From Devosia chinhatensis (GTDB lineage Bacteria; Pseudomonadota; Alphaproteobacteria; Rhizobiales; Devosiaceae): a stretch of 64,000 nucleotides of DNA. The stretch is from the NCBI RefSeq assembly GCF_000969445.1, contig NZ_JZEY01000054.1:1550001-1614000 (forward strand), written 5' to 3'. Numbering within the stretch: position 1 is the stretch's first letter; each line of letters begins with the position of its first letter. Shown piece after piece: positions 39,051-47,633 of this stretch. Under the pieces are notes generated by a model. It did not search any database. It saw only the letters and a program-made list of their open reading frames with translations, and had not been told where the DNA came from. The position numbers were made by a program, and so were the translations under genes.

Positions 39051-39575
39051 ATGCACGAGACGACCCACCTTTCCTGCGCCTGCGGCGCCTTTGCGGTCGA
39101 ACTCGCCGGCACCCCCTTCGTCACAGCCGAATGTCACTGCAATTCCTGTCGCGAGGCCGCGACGCGTCTGCAGGCTCTGCCCGCCGCCTTCCCCGTGCAG
39201 GCCGCCAATCACGGCACGCCCTATGCGCTTTATCGCAAGGATCGTGTGCGCTTTCCCGACGGCACCGCCGGCCTCAGGGCCATCCGCCTCTCGCCCCAGG
39301 CGCCCACGCGACGCGTGCTCACCCGTTGCTGCAACAGCCCTGTCTTCCTCGAATTCCAGGGCGGCCACTGGCTCAGCCTCTACGCCAGTCTCTGGCCCGA
39401 GACCATCCGGCCGCCCATGAGCATCCGCACCATGACATCCGATCTGCCGGACGCGACACGCCTCGACGACACGCTCCCGGCCGGCAAAGCCGTTACCGCC
39501 CGCTTCTACTTCAGGCTGCTGGCCGCCTGGATCGCCATGGGCTTCAAGTCGCCCCGCATCGACGTGCCGGACTAG
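39051..39575 (+). CDS. GFA/DUF6151-type zinc-binding protein
   Basis: A 174-residue protein. The N-terminus has CACGAF, then ECHCNSCREA and later RCCNSPVF, the cysteine pattern of the glutathione-dependent formaldehyde-activating (GFA) zinc fold. The tail AWIAMGFKSPRIDVPD fits the DUF6151 branch. Enzymatic activity is unproven in this group. ATG 39051 is chosen because GGAG is 7 nt before it; GTG 39021 and ATG 39039 are upstream alternatives. Confidence 0.75.
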   Translation: MHETTHLSCACGAFAVELAGTPFVTAECHCNSCREAATRLQALPAAFPVQAANHGTPYALYRKDRVRFPDGTAGLRAIRLSPQAPTRRVLTRCCNSPVFLEFQGGHWLSLYASLWPETIRPPMSIRTMTSDLPDATRLDDTLPAGKAVTARFYFRLLAAWIAMGFKSPRIDVPD

Positions 39576-39645
39576 CGCCGCCTCTTGGCCAAAGCCGCAC
39601 ACGACCCCATATTCCAGTCACTCCCACAGAATTTCCGAGGTTCCG

Positions 39646-40068
39646 ATGTCCGATTTCAACGCGCAGGTGATCGCCGATTTTATGGCCACCAACGGCAAGC
39701 CCGGCGGCTATTTCAAGGACGCCCCGGTCCTGCTGCTGCATTCCACCGGCGCAAAATCCGGTCAGGAGCGCACCTTGCCCCTCATGTATCTGCGCGAAGG
39801 CGACGGTCCCTGGTTCATTTTCGCCTCGTTTGCCGGAAATGACAGCAATCCGGACTGGTTTCACAATCTAAAGGCCCATCCCGATGCCGCCATATCCATT
39901 GGCGACGGCACGGAGATTTCGCGTGTCCCGGTTACCGCGCGCATGCTCGAAGGTGACGAGCGCGATGCGATCTATGCCCGCCAGGCCAGTCTCTACCCGC
40001 AATTTGCCGATTACCAGAACAAGACCAGCCGCACGATCCCCGTCGTCGAACTCGCTAGCCGCGGTTAA
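39646..40068 (+). CDS. Deazaflavin-type (DDN-like) nitroreductase family protein
   Basis: A 140-residue split-barrel protein resembling the deazaflavin (F420)-dependent nitroreductase family best known from actinobacteria. Visible motifs are LLLHSTGAKSGQERTLPLMY, WFIFASFAGNDSNPDWFHNL and the C-terminal YPQFADYQNKTSRTIPVVEL. Whether it uses F420, FMN or heme cannot be seen. It lies in a cassette of small enzymes on the plus strand between mgtE and tRNA-Leu. Confidence 0.85.
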   Translation: MSDFNAQVIADFMATNGKPGGYFKDAPVLLLHSTGAKSGQERTLPLMYLREGDGPWFIFASFAGNDSNPDWFHNLKAHPDAAISIGDGTEISRVPVTARMLEGDERDAIYARQASLYPQFADYQNKTSRTIPVVELASRG

Positions 40069-40135
40069 GTCCGGGCATCGCGGTGAACCCATCGCTGTCG
40101 AACCGGTTGACCTACCGACAGCGATGGAGACCGCC

Positions 40136-40474
40136 ATGCACGAACTCTGGAAGATCGAACGCGGCTTGTGGCTCGACGGCGCCGAGGCCTATCGAGCCCG
40201 GATGGCCGATTCCTGCCTCATGGTCTTCGGCCCCACAGGCATTCTGGATCGGGATCGGATTCTCGCGGCGCTCGAAGCGGCGCCGCGGTGGAGGGATGTC
40301 GAGCTCAGCGAGATGGCCCTCACGACCCCAGGCGATTCCGTCGCCGTGGTGCTCGCCTACAAGGCCCGTGCCCGCCGCGATGACGGGGAAGACTACCAGG
40401 CGCTCTGCTCGTCGACCTATCTGGTGCTGGAAGGCGAAGTGAAGCTGGTGCAGCATCAGCAGACGCCGCTCTGA
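40136..40474 (+). CDS. DUF4440/SnoaL-like small protein
   Basis: A 112-residue protein resembling the NTF2-like DUF4440 fold: N-terminal helix LWKIERGLWLDGAEAYRAR, then strands MALTTPGDSVAVVLAYKARA and SSTYLVLEGEVKLVQHQQTPL. Members are of varied or unknown function. GGAG at 40126-40129 lies 6 nt before ATG 40136; ATG 40124 is an alternative. It ends just before a strong terminator. Confidence 0.75.
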   Translation: MHELWKIERGLWLDGAEAYRARMADSCLMVFGPTGILDRDRILAALEAAPRWRDVELSEMALTTPGDSVAVVLAYKARARRDDGEDYQALCSSTYLVLEGEVKLVQHQQTPL

Positions 40475-40489
40475 ACACCGAAAACAAAA

Positions 40490-40509
40490 AAGCCGCCTTG
40501 CGGCGGCTT
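40490..40509. terminator. Terminator between DUF4440 gene and tRNA-Leu
   Basis: AAGCCGCC, loop TTGC, GGCGGCTT: a perfect 8-bp stem with an A run before it and a T-rich tail after, serving both directions. Confidence 0.8.
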
Positions 40510-40533
40510 CTTGTGTGTCACCCACTAGATGAC

Positions 40534-40618
40534 TGGTGCGGTCGAGAAGACTCGAACTTCCACGCCTCGCGGCACAGCGACCTCAACGCTGCGCGTCTAC
40601 CAATTCCGCCACGACCGC
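40534..40618 (-). tRNA. tRNA-Leu (anticodon GAG)
   Basis: An 85-nt class II tRNA. On the minus strand the acceptor GCGGTCG pairs with CGACCGC, followed by A and an encoded CCA at 40536-40534. The anticodon arm CAGCG-TTGAGGT-CGCTG gives GAG. A long variable arm (TGCCGCGAGGCGT region) and T loop TTCGAGT are present. Confidence 0.97.
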
Positions 40619-40764
40619 ACTGTGTGGTAGAAGCTTCGAAGCAAACCGCGCCGAAGCGAGTGGGGATGTAGCAAAGGTCCGTCACAACCTCAAGCGGTTA
40701 AATCGGAATTCTTATGCAGCCTGTGGACGACACGCTCCCATGGTCGCCACGGGCCCCAAAAGCC

Positions 40765-40998
40765 TCAGCCGATCTTGAAGACCTTGTCGGTGACGAAGAC
40801 GCGCAGATGCCCCTCCTCCACATTGACCTCGCCTTTGGCAACGAGCGTGTTGTTGGCATATATCCTGAGCGGGTCGTGCTCGGTGGCGTCCAGTTCGATC
40901 ACCGCCCCGCGTCCCATGCGCAGCAGATGATGAATGGGCATGGTGGTCGCGCCCAGCTCCACCGTGATATCGACTTCAATATTGTCCAGCGTGCTCAT
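40765..40998 (-). CDS. Orphan FliN/SpoA-domain protein
   Basis: A 77-residue protein that is almost wholly one SpoA (surface presentation of antigens) domain: [58 protein letters not shown]. Such domains form the flagellar switch C-ring as FliN. No flagellar gene is adjacent; it stands alone, divergent from lipB. It may be the FliN of a scattered flagellar regulon or an adapted paralogue. ATG 40998 (MSTLDNIEV) fits known FliN starts. Confidence 0.85.
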   Translation of the reverse strand: MSTLDNIEVDITVELGATTMPIHHLLRMGRGAVIELDATEHDPLRIYANNTLVAKGEVNVEEGHLRVFVTDKVFKIG

Positions 40999-41074
40999 AG
41001 ATACGCATTTCGAGCAAAATGATCCGCGCCCTGCGAGCGGATTCGGCACTTATGAAAGTCGGCCAGACCTGGTT

Positions 41075-41794
41075 ATGGAAGTGTTAACAAACCTGAACGA
41101 AGCGTGCCAAAGCGGCGCGAAACTGCGGCGCGCCGATGCACGGCCGGTGGAATGGCGGATTTTCGATGCTCCGCTCGATTATGAGCGGGCCCTGGCCATG
41201 ATGGATGAGCGCGTCGCCGCGATCGCTGCGGGCGCAGCCGGCGAGGCTGTCTGGCTGCTCGAACATCCCCCGCTCTATACGGCGGGCACTTCGGCCCGCG
41301 CGGAAGACCTGCTCAACCCGCGCTTCCCCGTCTTTGCCGCTGGCCGCGGCGGGCAATATACCTATCACGGTCCCGGCCAGCGCGTGGCCTATGTGATGCT
41401 CGATCTCACCCAGCGGGGCCGCGACATCCGCTGCCTCGTCCAAGGCCTCGAGCAATGGGTCATCGATACCCTTGCCGCCCACAACATCACTGCCGGCCGC
41501 CGCGATGGCCGCGTCGGCGTCTGGGTGCCCCGCCCGGACAAGGGCCTCAACCGTGAGGACAAGATCGCCGCCATTGGCGTACGCGTGCGCAAATGGATCA
41601 CCTTCCACGGCATCTCGCTCAATGTTGCGCCCGATCTCTCCCACTATGACGGGATCGTACCTTGCGGCATCACCGATCAGGGCATCACCTCTTTTGAGGA
41701 TCTCGGCCTGCTCCTGTCCATGCCGGAGGTGGATTCGGTGCTGCGCCGGCGCTTCGAGGCCATATTCGGCCCCACGGCCTCCGCACGGCCTTAG
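41075..41794 (+). CDS. lipB: Octanoyltransferase LipB
   Basis: LipB (about 239 residues) transfers octanoyl from acyl carrier protein to lipoyl domains, the first step of lipoylation. Motifs: [23 protein letters not shown], the catalytic Lys in [17 protein letters not shown], and the catalytic Cys in [12 protein letters not shown]. The start is uncertain: ATG 41075 or GTG 41081, neither with a good Shine-Dalgarno. No lipA is adjacent. Confidence 0.93.
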   Translation: MEVLTNLNEACQSGAKLRRADARPVEWRIFDAPLDYERALAMMDERVAAIAAGAAGEAVWLLEHPPLYTAGTSARAEDLLNPRFPVFAAGRGGQYTYHGPGQRVAYVMLDLTQRGRDIRCLVQGLEQWVIDTLAAHNITAGRRDGRVGVWVPRPDKGLNREDKIAAIGVRVRKWITFHGISLNVAPDLSHYDGIVPCGITDQGITSFEDLGLLLSMPEVDSVLRRRFEAIFGPTASARP

Positions 41795-41825
41795 CCTTCG
41801 GGGGAATGCGGCCTCCGGGCGCCAC

Positions 41826-41844
41826 TGCCCGGCTCGACCCGGCA
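41826..41844. repeat. Intergenic hairpin, copy 2 (degenerate)
   Basis: TGCCCGG, loop CTCGA, CCCGGCA: the stem has one internal mismatch. It has the same layout as the hairpins at 35502, 42611 and 47474, and lies after lipB. Confidence 0.5.
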
Positions 41845-42007
41845 ACCCATTCCCCTGCAGCGGACGATCTGGTCTTCAGTCATAACCCCTTTTGCGCAAC
41901 CTGACGCCCGCTTCGGACCAAATTTCGGCGCCATTCATGCGCCCCCGCCCTTGCTATCGCCGCGTGACCCGACCAATTTAGGCGCGGAACCGGATTCGAG
42001 GACCAAG

Positions 42008-42550
42008 ATGACCCTGGACGATCTCAAACGCCTCCTGACGCGCCAGACCTTGTTCCGGCTCGATTCGATCCTGTCGCCGCGTCTCGTGCCCATTCTCTAT
42101 GCGCTGGGCTTGGCCGCGATCCTGCTCTGGGCCATCAACCATTTCTTCTTCCGTTTCGGCACGGGCTTCGGCAATGGCCTGTGGGGCCTGCTCGAAATCG
42201 TCGTCTTCGGCCTCCTGGCCTTTGTTGGCCTGCGGATAGGCTGCGAGGCGCTGATGGTCTGGTTCCGCAGCCATCAGCAGACCGGCGATAGCATGGCGCG
42301 GTCCCGCTATTCCGCCTCGCTTCTCGACGAGGTGCGCGACGCCATCCGTGATCTGGCCGAGGAAGGCCAGGACAGCGATTACGCCGAGGCCGATGAATAT
42401 GATTTCACCCCGGCCACCGACCCGGTCCCCCGCCAGCCGACGACAGCCTCAGATCTTGATAATGATCTGCGCGCGCCGGCCACGCGGCCCGGCGAAACGT
42501 TCCGCTCCCGGCGCACCGCGAGGCGGACGCCACCGCGGACCGATATCTGA
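42008..42550 (+). CDS. DUF4282-type membrane protein
   Basis: A 180-residue protein. Residues 15-105 carry two membrane helices in a DUF4282-like arrangement (LDSILSPRLVPILYALGL...GLRIGCEALMVWFRSH). The cytoplasmic C-terminus is acidic, then basic (TFRSRRTARRTPPRT). Function unknown. The ATG giving MTLDDLKRLL is chosen because the upstream open region lacks helix-like content. Confidence 0.75.
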   Translation: MTLDDLKRLLTRQTLFRLDSILSPRLVPILYALGLAAILLWAINHFFFRFGTGFGNGLWGLLEIVVFGLLAFVGLRIGCEALMVWFRSHQQTGDSMARSRYSASLLDEVRDAIRDLAEEGQDSDYAEADEYDFTPATDPVPRQPTTASDLDNDLRAPATRPGETFRSRRTARRTPPRTDI

Positions 42551-42556
42551 AACGCG

Positions 42557-42580
42557 AAAGGCCGCCCCGGGGCGGCCTTT
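42557..42580. terminator. Strong terminator after the DUF4282 gene
   Basis: A 24-nt perfect palindrome AAAGGCCGCCCC-GGGGCGGCCTTT at 42557-42580, followed by TT-G-TTT, 6 bases after the stop codon. Confidence 0.85.
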
Positions 42581-42610
42581 TTGTTTGGAGATGCTCCTCT
42601 TAACCGTCAC

Positions 42611-42629
42611 TGCCGGGCCTGTCCCGGCG
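42611..42629. repeat. Intergenic hairpin, copy 3
   Basis: TGCCGGG, loop CCTGT, CCCGGCG: a 7-bp stem with one G-T pair. It is the same design as the other copies, located just downstream of the terminator and before the DoxX stop. Confidence 0.6.
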
Positions 42630-42656
42630 ATAACGACGGTGAAGAGCGCAGATCTC

Positions 42657-43034
42657 CTACTTCTTGTTGACGCTCCAGGCGCCCGGGCCGGCAAAGACCA
42701 GGTAGAGGAAAACAAAGCAGAACAGGATTGCCGCATCGCCACCATTATTGGTCGGGAAGAGATGGCCGGGGGCATGCACCATCCAATAGGCGACCGCCAT
42801 GGTGCCCGAAGCCAGGAACGCGGCGGGCCGCGTGAAGAAGCCGATGGCGATGAGGATGCCAGTCACGATTTCGATGACGCCGGCAAACCAGAAAATGCTG
42901 CCCACCGGCGGCATGAACTCGGTCGCGGGGAAGCCGAACAGCTTCTGCGTGCCATGAAAGAAGAACAGGACAGCGGCAACAATGCGCAGCACGGCGAGGG
43001 CCTGCGGCGCATAGGCGGAGAGACGGTCGAACAA
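42657..43034 (-). CDS. DoxX-family membrane protein
   Basis: A 125-residue protein with four membrane helices (AVLRIVAAVLFFFHG, FWFAGVIEIVTGILIAIG, FLASGTMAVAYWMVHAPGH, AILFCFVFLYLVFAGPG), typical of DoxX proteins, whose role is linked to redox or thiosulfate metabolism in some species. The start is TTG 43034: AAGGAG lies 8 nt before it, and a nearer ATG is out of frame. An N-terminal extension is Arg-rich and not family-like. Confidence 0.85.
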   Translation of the reverse strand: MFDRLSAYAPQALAVLRIVAAVLFFFHGTQKLFGFPATEFMPPVGSIFWFAGVIEIVTGILIAIGFFTRPAAFLASGTMAVAYWMVHAPGHLFPTNNGGDAAILFCFVFLYLVFAGPGAWSVNKK

Positions 43035-43326
43035 GGCATAGACTCCTTTTGGGCTGCGCCGATGGCGCGATCGCAAAGGGCTAGCGGAAAGGCGTGTCCG
43101 GCAATATCGGGTGGTTGACGCACGCACTGTTCACGATCGCGCACCATTCAAGAGCCCGTGTTCACCGCTTGGCACAGGCCTCCTGCGCACCATCTGCGGG
43201 GCAGTCACATTGCGTAACCGCCCGACTTTCGGTATGACGCGCCATCATTTCCAGTATCGGCCCCTTTTCTGACGCGGTTTTGCAGCCGCACCGATGCACC
43301 AACAGACAAGCGGAATTCGCACGCGC

Positions 43327-44652
43327 ATGAACCAGGCGCCCAAAATCGGCCTCGTCAGCCTCGGCTGTCCCAAGGCACTCGTGGACAGCGAGCGCATCAT
43401 GACGACCCTGCGCGCGCAGGGCTATTCCTTCAGCCGCGATTATGCCGGCGCCGATATCGTATTGGTCAATACTTGCGGCTTCCTCGACTCGGCCAAGCAG
43501 GAAAGCCTTGAGGCCATCGGCGAGGCGCTTAACGAGAACGGCAAGGTCATCGTGACCGGATGCCTGGGCGTCGAGGAAAACCTGATCCGCGAGACCCATC
43601 CCTCGGTGCTCGCCATCACCGGCCCACATCAATATGAGAGCGTGGTTTCGGCGGTACACGACCACCTGCCCCCGGTGCCGAACCGCTTCGTCGATCTCGT
43701 GCCCGAGAGCGGTCTCAAGCTGACGCCGCGCCACTACGCCTATCTCAAGATTTCCGAAGGCTGCAACAATCGCTGCTCCTTCTGCATCATTCCCCAGATC
43801 CGCGGCGACCTTGCCTCCCGTCCCGCTGCCGGCATCCTTTCGGAAGCCGAAGGCCTGATCCGTTCCGGCGCCAAGGAATTGCTGGTCATCTCCCAGGATA
43901 CCAGCGCCTATGGCCTCGATCTGAAATACGCGACGTCCAAATATCGCGGCCGCGAGGTCAAGGCCAAGTTCTACGACCTCGCCAAGGAACTGGGCGAGCT
44001 CGGCGCCTGGGTGCGCCTGCACTATGTCTACCCCTATCCCCATGTCGATCCGGTCATGGAACTGATGGCCGAAGGCCTCGTCCTGCCCTATCTCGACATT
44101 CCCTTCCAGCACGCCTCTCCCAACGTGCTCAAGGCCATGCGCCGCCCCGCGCATCAGGAAAAGACCCTCAACCGCATCCTCGACTGGAAGCGCCAGGTCC
44201 CCGACCTCACCGTGCGCTCCAATTTCATCGTCGGCTTCCCCGGCGAGACCGATGAAGATTTCGAAATGCTGCTCGATTTCATCGAGGAAGCCGAGATCGA
44301 CCGCGCCGGCTGCTTCAAATACGAGCCCGTCACCGGCGCCACCGCCAACGAACTCGAAGGCATCGTTCCCGACGAGGTCAAGGAAGAGCGCTTCGCCCAG
44401 CTCATGGAAGTGGCGCAGAACGTCTCCTTCCACCAGCTGCAGAAGAAGGTCGGCCGCACCATCGACGTCATCGTCGACGATGTCCGCCCCGAAGAAAACC
44501 GGGTCATTGCCCGCTCCAAGTGGGACGCGCCGGAGATCGACGGCCAGGTCATCATCGACAACGCCGCCAATATCAAGATCGGCGACATCGTCTCGGTGAA
44601 GGTTACCGACAATGACGAATACGATCTCTTCGCCGAGCCGGCGCAGGCCTAG
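43327..44652 (+). CDS. rimO: Ribosomal protein S12 methylthiotransferase RimO
   Basis: RimO (441 residues) is a radical-SAM enzyme that methylthiolates Asp88 of ribosomal protein S12. The N-terminal UPF0004 domain has [18 protein letters not shown] and [10 protein letters not shown], which bind the auxiliary cluster. The radical-SAM motif is [18 protein letters not shown]. The TRAM-like C-terminal domain ends the protein. ATG 43327 is used; ATG 43294 would add 11 residues. The DUF6894 gene follows on the same strand. Confidence 0.95.
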   Translation: MNQAPKIGLVSLGCPKALVDSERIMTTLRAQGYSFSRDYAGADIVLVNTCGFLDSAKQESLEAIGEALNENGKVIVTGCLGVEENLIRETHPSVLAITGPHQYESVVSAVHDHLPPVPNRFVDLVPESGLKLTPRHYAYLKISEGCNNRCSFCIIPQIRGDLASRPAAGILSEAEGLIRSGAKELLVISQDTSAYGLDLKYATSKYRGREVKAKFYDLAKELGELGAWVRLHYVYPYPHVDPVMELMAEGLVLPYLDIPFQHASPNVLKAMRRPAHQEKTLNRILDWKRQVPDLTVRSNFIVGFPGETDEDFEMLLDFIEEAEIDRAGCFKYEPVTGATANELEGIVPDEVKEERFAQLMEVAQNVSFHQLQKKVGRTIDVIVDDVRPEENRVIARSKWDAPEIDGQVIIDNAANIKIGDIVSVKVTDNDEYDLFAEPAQA

Positions 44653-44745
44653 CTCGTCTTAACGAAGTGTAAATGTGATGAGCGCCCGGGCAACGTCCCG
44701 GGCGTTCTGGCGTTCAGGGTTCGAAATCCACTGGGGACACTGATC

Positions 44746-44970
44746 ATGGAACGCTATTTCTTCAATCATCGCGACGCTGACGGCCAGCTGCAGATCGACA
44801 TTGACGGCATTCTCCTGCCCTCGCTCAACACCGCGCTTGAAGAGGCAAGCTTTGCCGCGCGCGGCGCCGTCCATCTGGCCGATGAACCGTCGAGTGGCTG
44901 TTTCGAGATCGAGGATTCGGGCCGCCAGCTTCTGGCCCGCGTGCCCTACCAGATCCGCGACGCCGCCTGA
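44746..44970 (+). CDS. DUF6894 small protein
   Basis: A 74-residue protein with the DUF6894 pattern: MERYFFNHRDADGQL, a DIDGILLPSLNTALEEAS segment and FEIEDSGRQLLARVPYQ. This family is common in Hyphomicrobiales, often in several copies, with no known function. GGGGA precedes the ATG. It ends 4 bases from the convergent hydrolase gene's stop. Confidence 0.8.
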   Translation: MERYFFNHRDADGQLQIDIDGILLPSLNTALEEASFAARGAVHLADEPSSGCFEIEDSGRQLLARVPYQIRDAA

Positions 44971-44973
44971 TCT

Positions 44974-45888
44974 CTAGCGGGCGAACGCATCGAACGGATT
45001 GTCGTGCGTCACCTGCCGCACGATTTCGGCACCGACCCCCCGATCGTGCAGCGCTGGCAGCAGCCAATCCATCAAATGCGTATAGGGCCGCGGCACACCG
45101 CCCCCCTTTTGCGCCGGATCGTACCAGCCAAGGTCATGGCTGAGCAGCATCTGCTTGCCGAGCCCCGCCTCCAGTGCGCGCATGATCAGCGCCAGCACCT
45201 CATCATCGGGGTCGCGGCCGATATGATCGTATTCGATCCACGCGCCGCGCTCCGCCACCGCCAGATTGAGCCCGAAATCCGGCTCGGCCTGGCTATGGAT
45301 GGAGATGAACCGTCCGGCATTCCCGCCCTCCTCCGCGATGATATCGAGCTGGTCCAGCACCACCCGTCCCTTGATCGTATGCGAGCCGATCACCGCATTA
45401 GTGGGTATCGCCGCCCGCACGGCCGCGCGCAGGATTTTCTCCTCCATCGGCGTGATCCCATCGTCCCCGGCACTGATCTTGATCCAGGCGGCCCGCACGC
45501 CGGTCTCGTCCATGCCTTCGGTCAATTCCTTGAGCATCCAGCGCTCGAGCGCGTCTTCGCTCGCCTCGGCTACCCAGGCCGGAATCCACGGCTCGCGATA
45601 ATTGCCCGTCGGCACCACGATGGGCATGCCCGTCGCCTTGGAGACGGCAATGTCGATATCGGCACGCCGCCCCACCCCGCCGGTGGTGCATTCGACGATC
45701 GCGGTCACGCCTCTGTCCTTCGCCGCAGCGATTTGCGGCGCCATCAGCGCGATGACGTCGTCTGCGTCCGCTTCCGCATAGCCCGGCTGGTCCGGCGTCC
45801 GCAGATCGACGAACACATGCTCATGCGGCAGGATCAGCCCCAGCTGATGGCGTTCCAGCGGCCCGAGCGTCGTGTGCAATAGTGTCAT
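44974..45888 (-). CDS. Phosphotriesterase-family hydrolase
   Basis: A 304-residue amidohydrolase-fold enzyme. Metal ligands are all visible: LPHEHVFVD (HxH), the lysine likely carboxylated in RAAWIKISAG, His in IGSHTIKG, His in ISIHSQAEP and Asp in LLSHDLGWYDP. Members are lactonases, PHP-type enzymes or true phosphotriesterases; the substrate here is unknown. GGAGG lies 6 nt before the ATG giving MTLLHTTLG. It is convergent with the DUF6894 gene. Confidence 0.9.
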   Translation of the reverse strand: MTLLHTTLGPLERHQLGLILPHEHVFVDLRTPDQPGYAEADADDVIALMAPQIAAAKDRGVTAIVECTTGGVGRRADIDIAVSKATGMPIVVPTGNYREPWIPAWVAEASEDALERWMLKELTEGMDETGVRAAWIKISAGDDGITPMEEKILRAAVRAAIPTNAVIGSHTIKGRVVLDQLDIIAEEGGNAGRFISIHSQAEPDFGLNLAVAERGAWIEYDHIGRDPDDEVLALIMRALEAGLGKQMLLSHDLGWYDPAQKGGGVPRPYTHLMDWLLPALHDRGVGAEIVRQVTHDNPFDAFAR

Positions 45889-46001
45889 GATTTTCCTCCC
45901 CCTCCTGTTTGGCACAGGACCAGCGCTGGCGAAACGTGTCTTTCGCAACCACTCTGCCACGATCACGTTGTCGAGAGACTCAATTGCGAGAGGAGTGCAT
46001 T

Positions 46002-46253
46002 ATGGGTTTTGACGGAGTGGGTTGGATCGCAGCCATCATCATCGGTGGCCTGGCCGGCTGGTTCGCCAGCATGTTCATGAAGACAGGCACTGGCGTGTTC
46101 ATGAACATCCTTTTGGGCATTGTCGGCGCCATCGTCGCCAGCCTGATTTTCGGCATTCTGGGCATATCCTTCGGCGGCTGGCTCGGCTACCTGGTGGCCG
46201 GATTTATCGGGGCCTGTATCCTGATCGCCATTGCCCGGGCCATCCGGCGCTAG
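46002..46253 (+). CDS. GlsB/YeaQ/YmgE-family membrane protein
   Basis: An 83-residue protein with three glycine-rich membrane helices (WIAAIIIGGLAGWFASMFM, GVFMNILLGIVGAIVASLIFG, GWLGYLVAGFIGACILIAIA), typical of transglycosylase-associated/GlsB stress-linked proteins. Their function is uncertain. GAGAGGAG precedes the ATG. A terminator follows. Confidence 0.9.
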   Translation: MGFDGVGWIAAIIIGGLAGWFASMFMKTGTGVFMNILLGIVGAIVASLIFGILGISFGGWLGYLVAGFIGACILIAIARAIRR

Positions 46254-46278
46254 GCCGGAAGGAATTGGCGCAAAAGCC

Positions 46279-46307
46279 GTGCCCGGCGCAATGACTTTGC
46301 CGGGCAC
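46279..46307. terminator. Terminator after the GlsB-type gene
   Basis: GTGCCCGGC (46279-46287) and GCCGGGCAC (46299-46307) form a perfect 9-bp stem; the loop is 11 nt. There is no long T tract. Confidence 0.6.
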
Positions 46308-46419
46308 GCTGCCATCGTAAATTACTCATCCCCCACAAGCATTTACCGCTTTACCTGTCGCTGAACCCCATCGCATCAAGGTGCCAATTGCCCTTTCCCG
46401 AGATGGATGTTCCGCGCCG

Positions 46420-47418
46420 ATGAACAAGCTCTTCGTTTCCGCCACTGCCGCCCTGCTGCTCGCCGCGAGCCCGGTCCTGGCCCAGCCGACCGACCTGCTC
46501 AACGCCTCCTACGACATTGCGCGCGAGCTGTTCGACGCGGAAAACGCCGCCTTCGTGCCGGCCTATGAAGCGGCCAATGGCGTTGCCGTCACCATCAACC
46601 AGTCCCATGCCGGCACGTCCACCCAGGCCCGCGCCATTCTCGAGGGCCTCCCGGCCGATGTGGTCACCTTCAATCAGGTCACCGACATCCAGCGGCTGGT
46701 CGAAGGCGGTTTCGTCTCGGAAGACTGGCAGACGGAGTTTGCCAATAACGCCTCCCCCTTCTATTCCTTCCCCGCCTTCCTCGTGCGCGCCGGCAATCCC
46801 AAGAATATCACCGATTGGGCCGATCTGGCCCGCGACGACGTCCAGGTGATCTTCCCCAATCCCAAGACCTCCGGCAATGCGCGTTACACCTATCTGGCCG
46901 CCCGCGCCTGGGCCGATGAGGAATTCGGCGGCGACCAGGCCCAGGTCGAGGATTACCTGACCAAGGTGTTCCTCAACGTTCCCGTCTTCGAAACCGGTGG
47001 TCGCGGCGCCACCACTGCCTTCACCGAGCGTCAGCTGGGTGACGTCCTGATCACCTTCGAAGCCGAAGTGCTCAGCGCCGTCGACCTGCTCGGGGCCGAA
47101 AATTACCAGGCCGTCGTGCCGTCGGTGAGCCTGCTCTCCGAATTCCCCGTCGCCATCGTCGATCGCGTCGTCGATGCCCGCGGCAGCCGCGACCTGGCCA
47201 AGGCCTATCTCGACTTCCTCTACTCCACCGATGGTCAGCGCGTCGCCGCCGAACGCAATCACCGCGTCAATGACGAAGCCGTCGCCGCAGAATTCGCCGA
47301 TCGCTTCCCCGACATCCGGCTGATCGACGTCGACACCGCCTTCGGCGGCTGGGATCGCGTCGCCGAAGAGCACTTCGCTGATGGCGGCCTGCTCGATACG
47401 GTCTTCGTCAACCAGTAA
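46420..47418 (+). CDS. Sulfate/thiosulfate ABC transporter substrate-binding protein
   Basis: A 332-residue periplasmic binding protein with signal peptide MNKLFVSATAALLLAASPVLA-QP. Family motifs: INQSHAGTSTQARAILEG, the sulfate-site loop, ADVVTFNQVTDI, KTSGNARYTYLAA and LITFEAEV. It is of the Sbp/CysP type and should deliver sulfate or thiosulfate to CysT-CysW. It is followed by 215 bp containing two hairpins before cysT, which may set its mRNA level above that of the permease. Confidence 0.92.
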   Translation: MNKLFVSATAALLLAASPVLAQPTDLLNASYDIARELFDAENAAFVPAYEAANGVAVTINQSHAGTSTQARAILEGLPADVVTFNQVTDIQRLVEGGFVSEDWQTEFANNASPFYSFPAFLVRAGNPKNITDWADLARDDVQVIFPNPKTSGNARYTYLAARAWADEEFGGDQAQVEDYLTKVFLNVPVFETGGRGATTAFTERQLGDVLITFEAEVLSAVDLLGAENYQAVVPSVSLLSEFPVAIVDRVVDARGSRDLAKAYLDFLYSTDGQRVAAERNHRVNDEAVAAEFADRFPDIRLIDVDTAFGGWDRVAEEHFADGGLLDTVFVNQ

Positions 47419-47473
47419 GGATCTGGCATCCGCCCGGGGCGTCGTCCGCCTCGGGTACCAGCTTTCCACCATC

Positions 47474-47496
47474 ATTGCCGGGTTCATCCCGGCAAT
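47474..47496. repeat. 23-nt palindromic intergenic hairpin, copy 4
   Basis: ATTGCCGGG, loop TTCAT, CCCGGCAAT: a perfect 9-bp stem in the gap between the binding-protein gene and cysT. It has the same design as the copy at 35502. Confidence 0.75.
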
Positions 47497-47601
47497 TCAT
47501 CTTGCAGCAGGAGCGATCGCCGCTACAAGCAAGGTGTCGAGATCCGGGGTTGAAACAGAAGGCGGGTCGACAAGCCTGCCGCCGATTCTAGTCCAGAACA
47601 C

Positions 47602-47621
47602 AGGCGGGCCCTTGCCCGCCT
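47602..47621 (+). promoter_or_regulatory. Hairpin before cysT
   Basis: AGGCGGGC, loop CCTT, GCCCGCCT: a perfect 8-bp stem ending 12 bases before the cysT ATG. In binding-protein transport operons such hairpins can stop 3' exonucleases or attenuate transcription; this role is inferred. Confidence 0.55.
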
Positions 47622-47633
47622 CAACGCGTTGAA

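Noticed and set aside
39037-40142. Near-identical ATGGAGA...GCCATGCACGA sequences before two neighbouring genes
   Set aside because: Each is a short ribosome-binding site plus start codon context; 17 of about 21 matching bases does not exceed what a shared Shine-Dalgarno layout can give.
44664-44678. A CtrA-like site TTAA-N7-TAAA before the DUF6894 gene
   Set aside because: The second half-site is not a full TTAA, and there is no supporting context.
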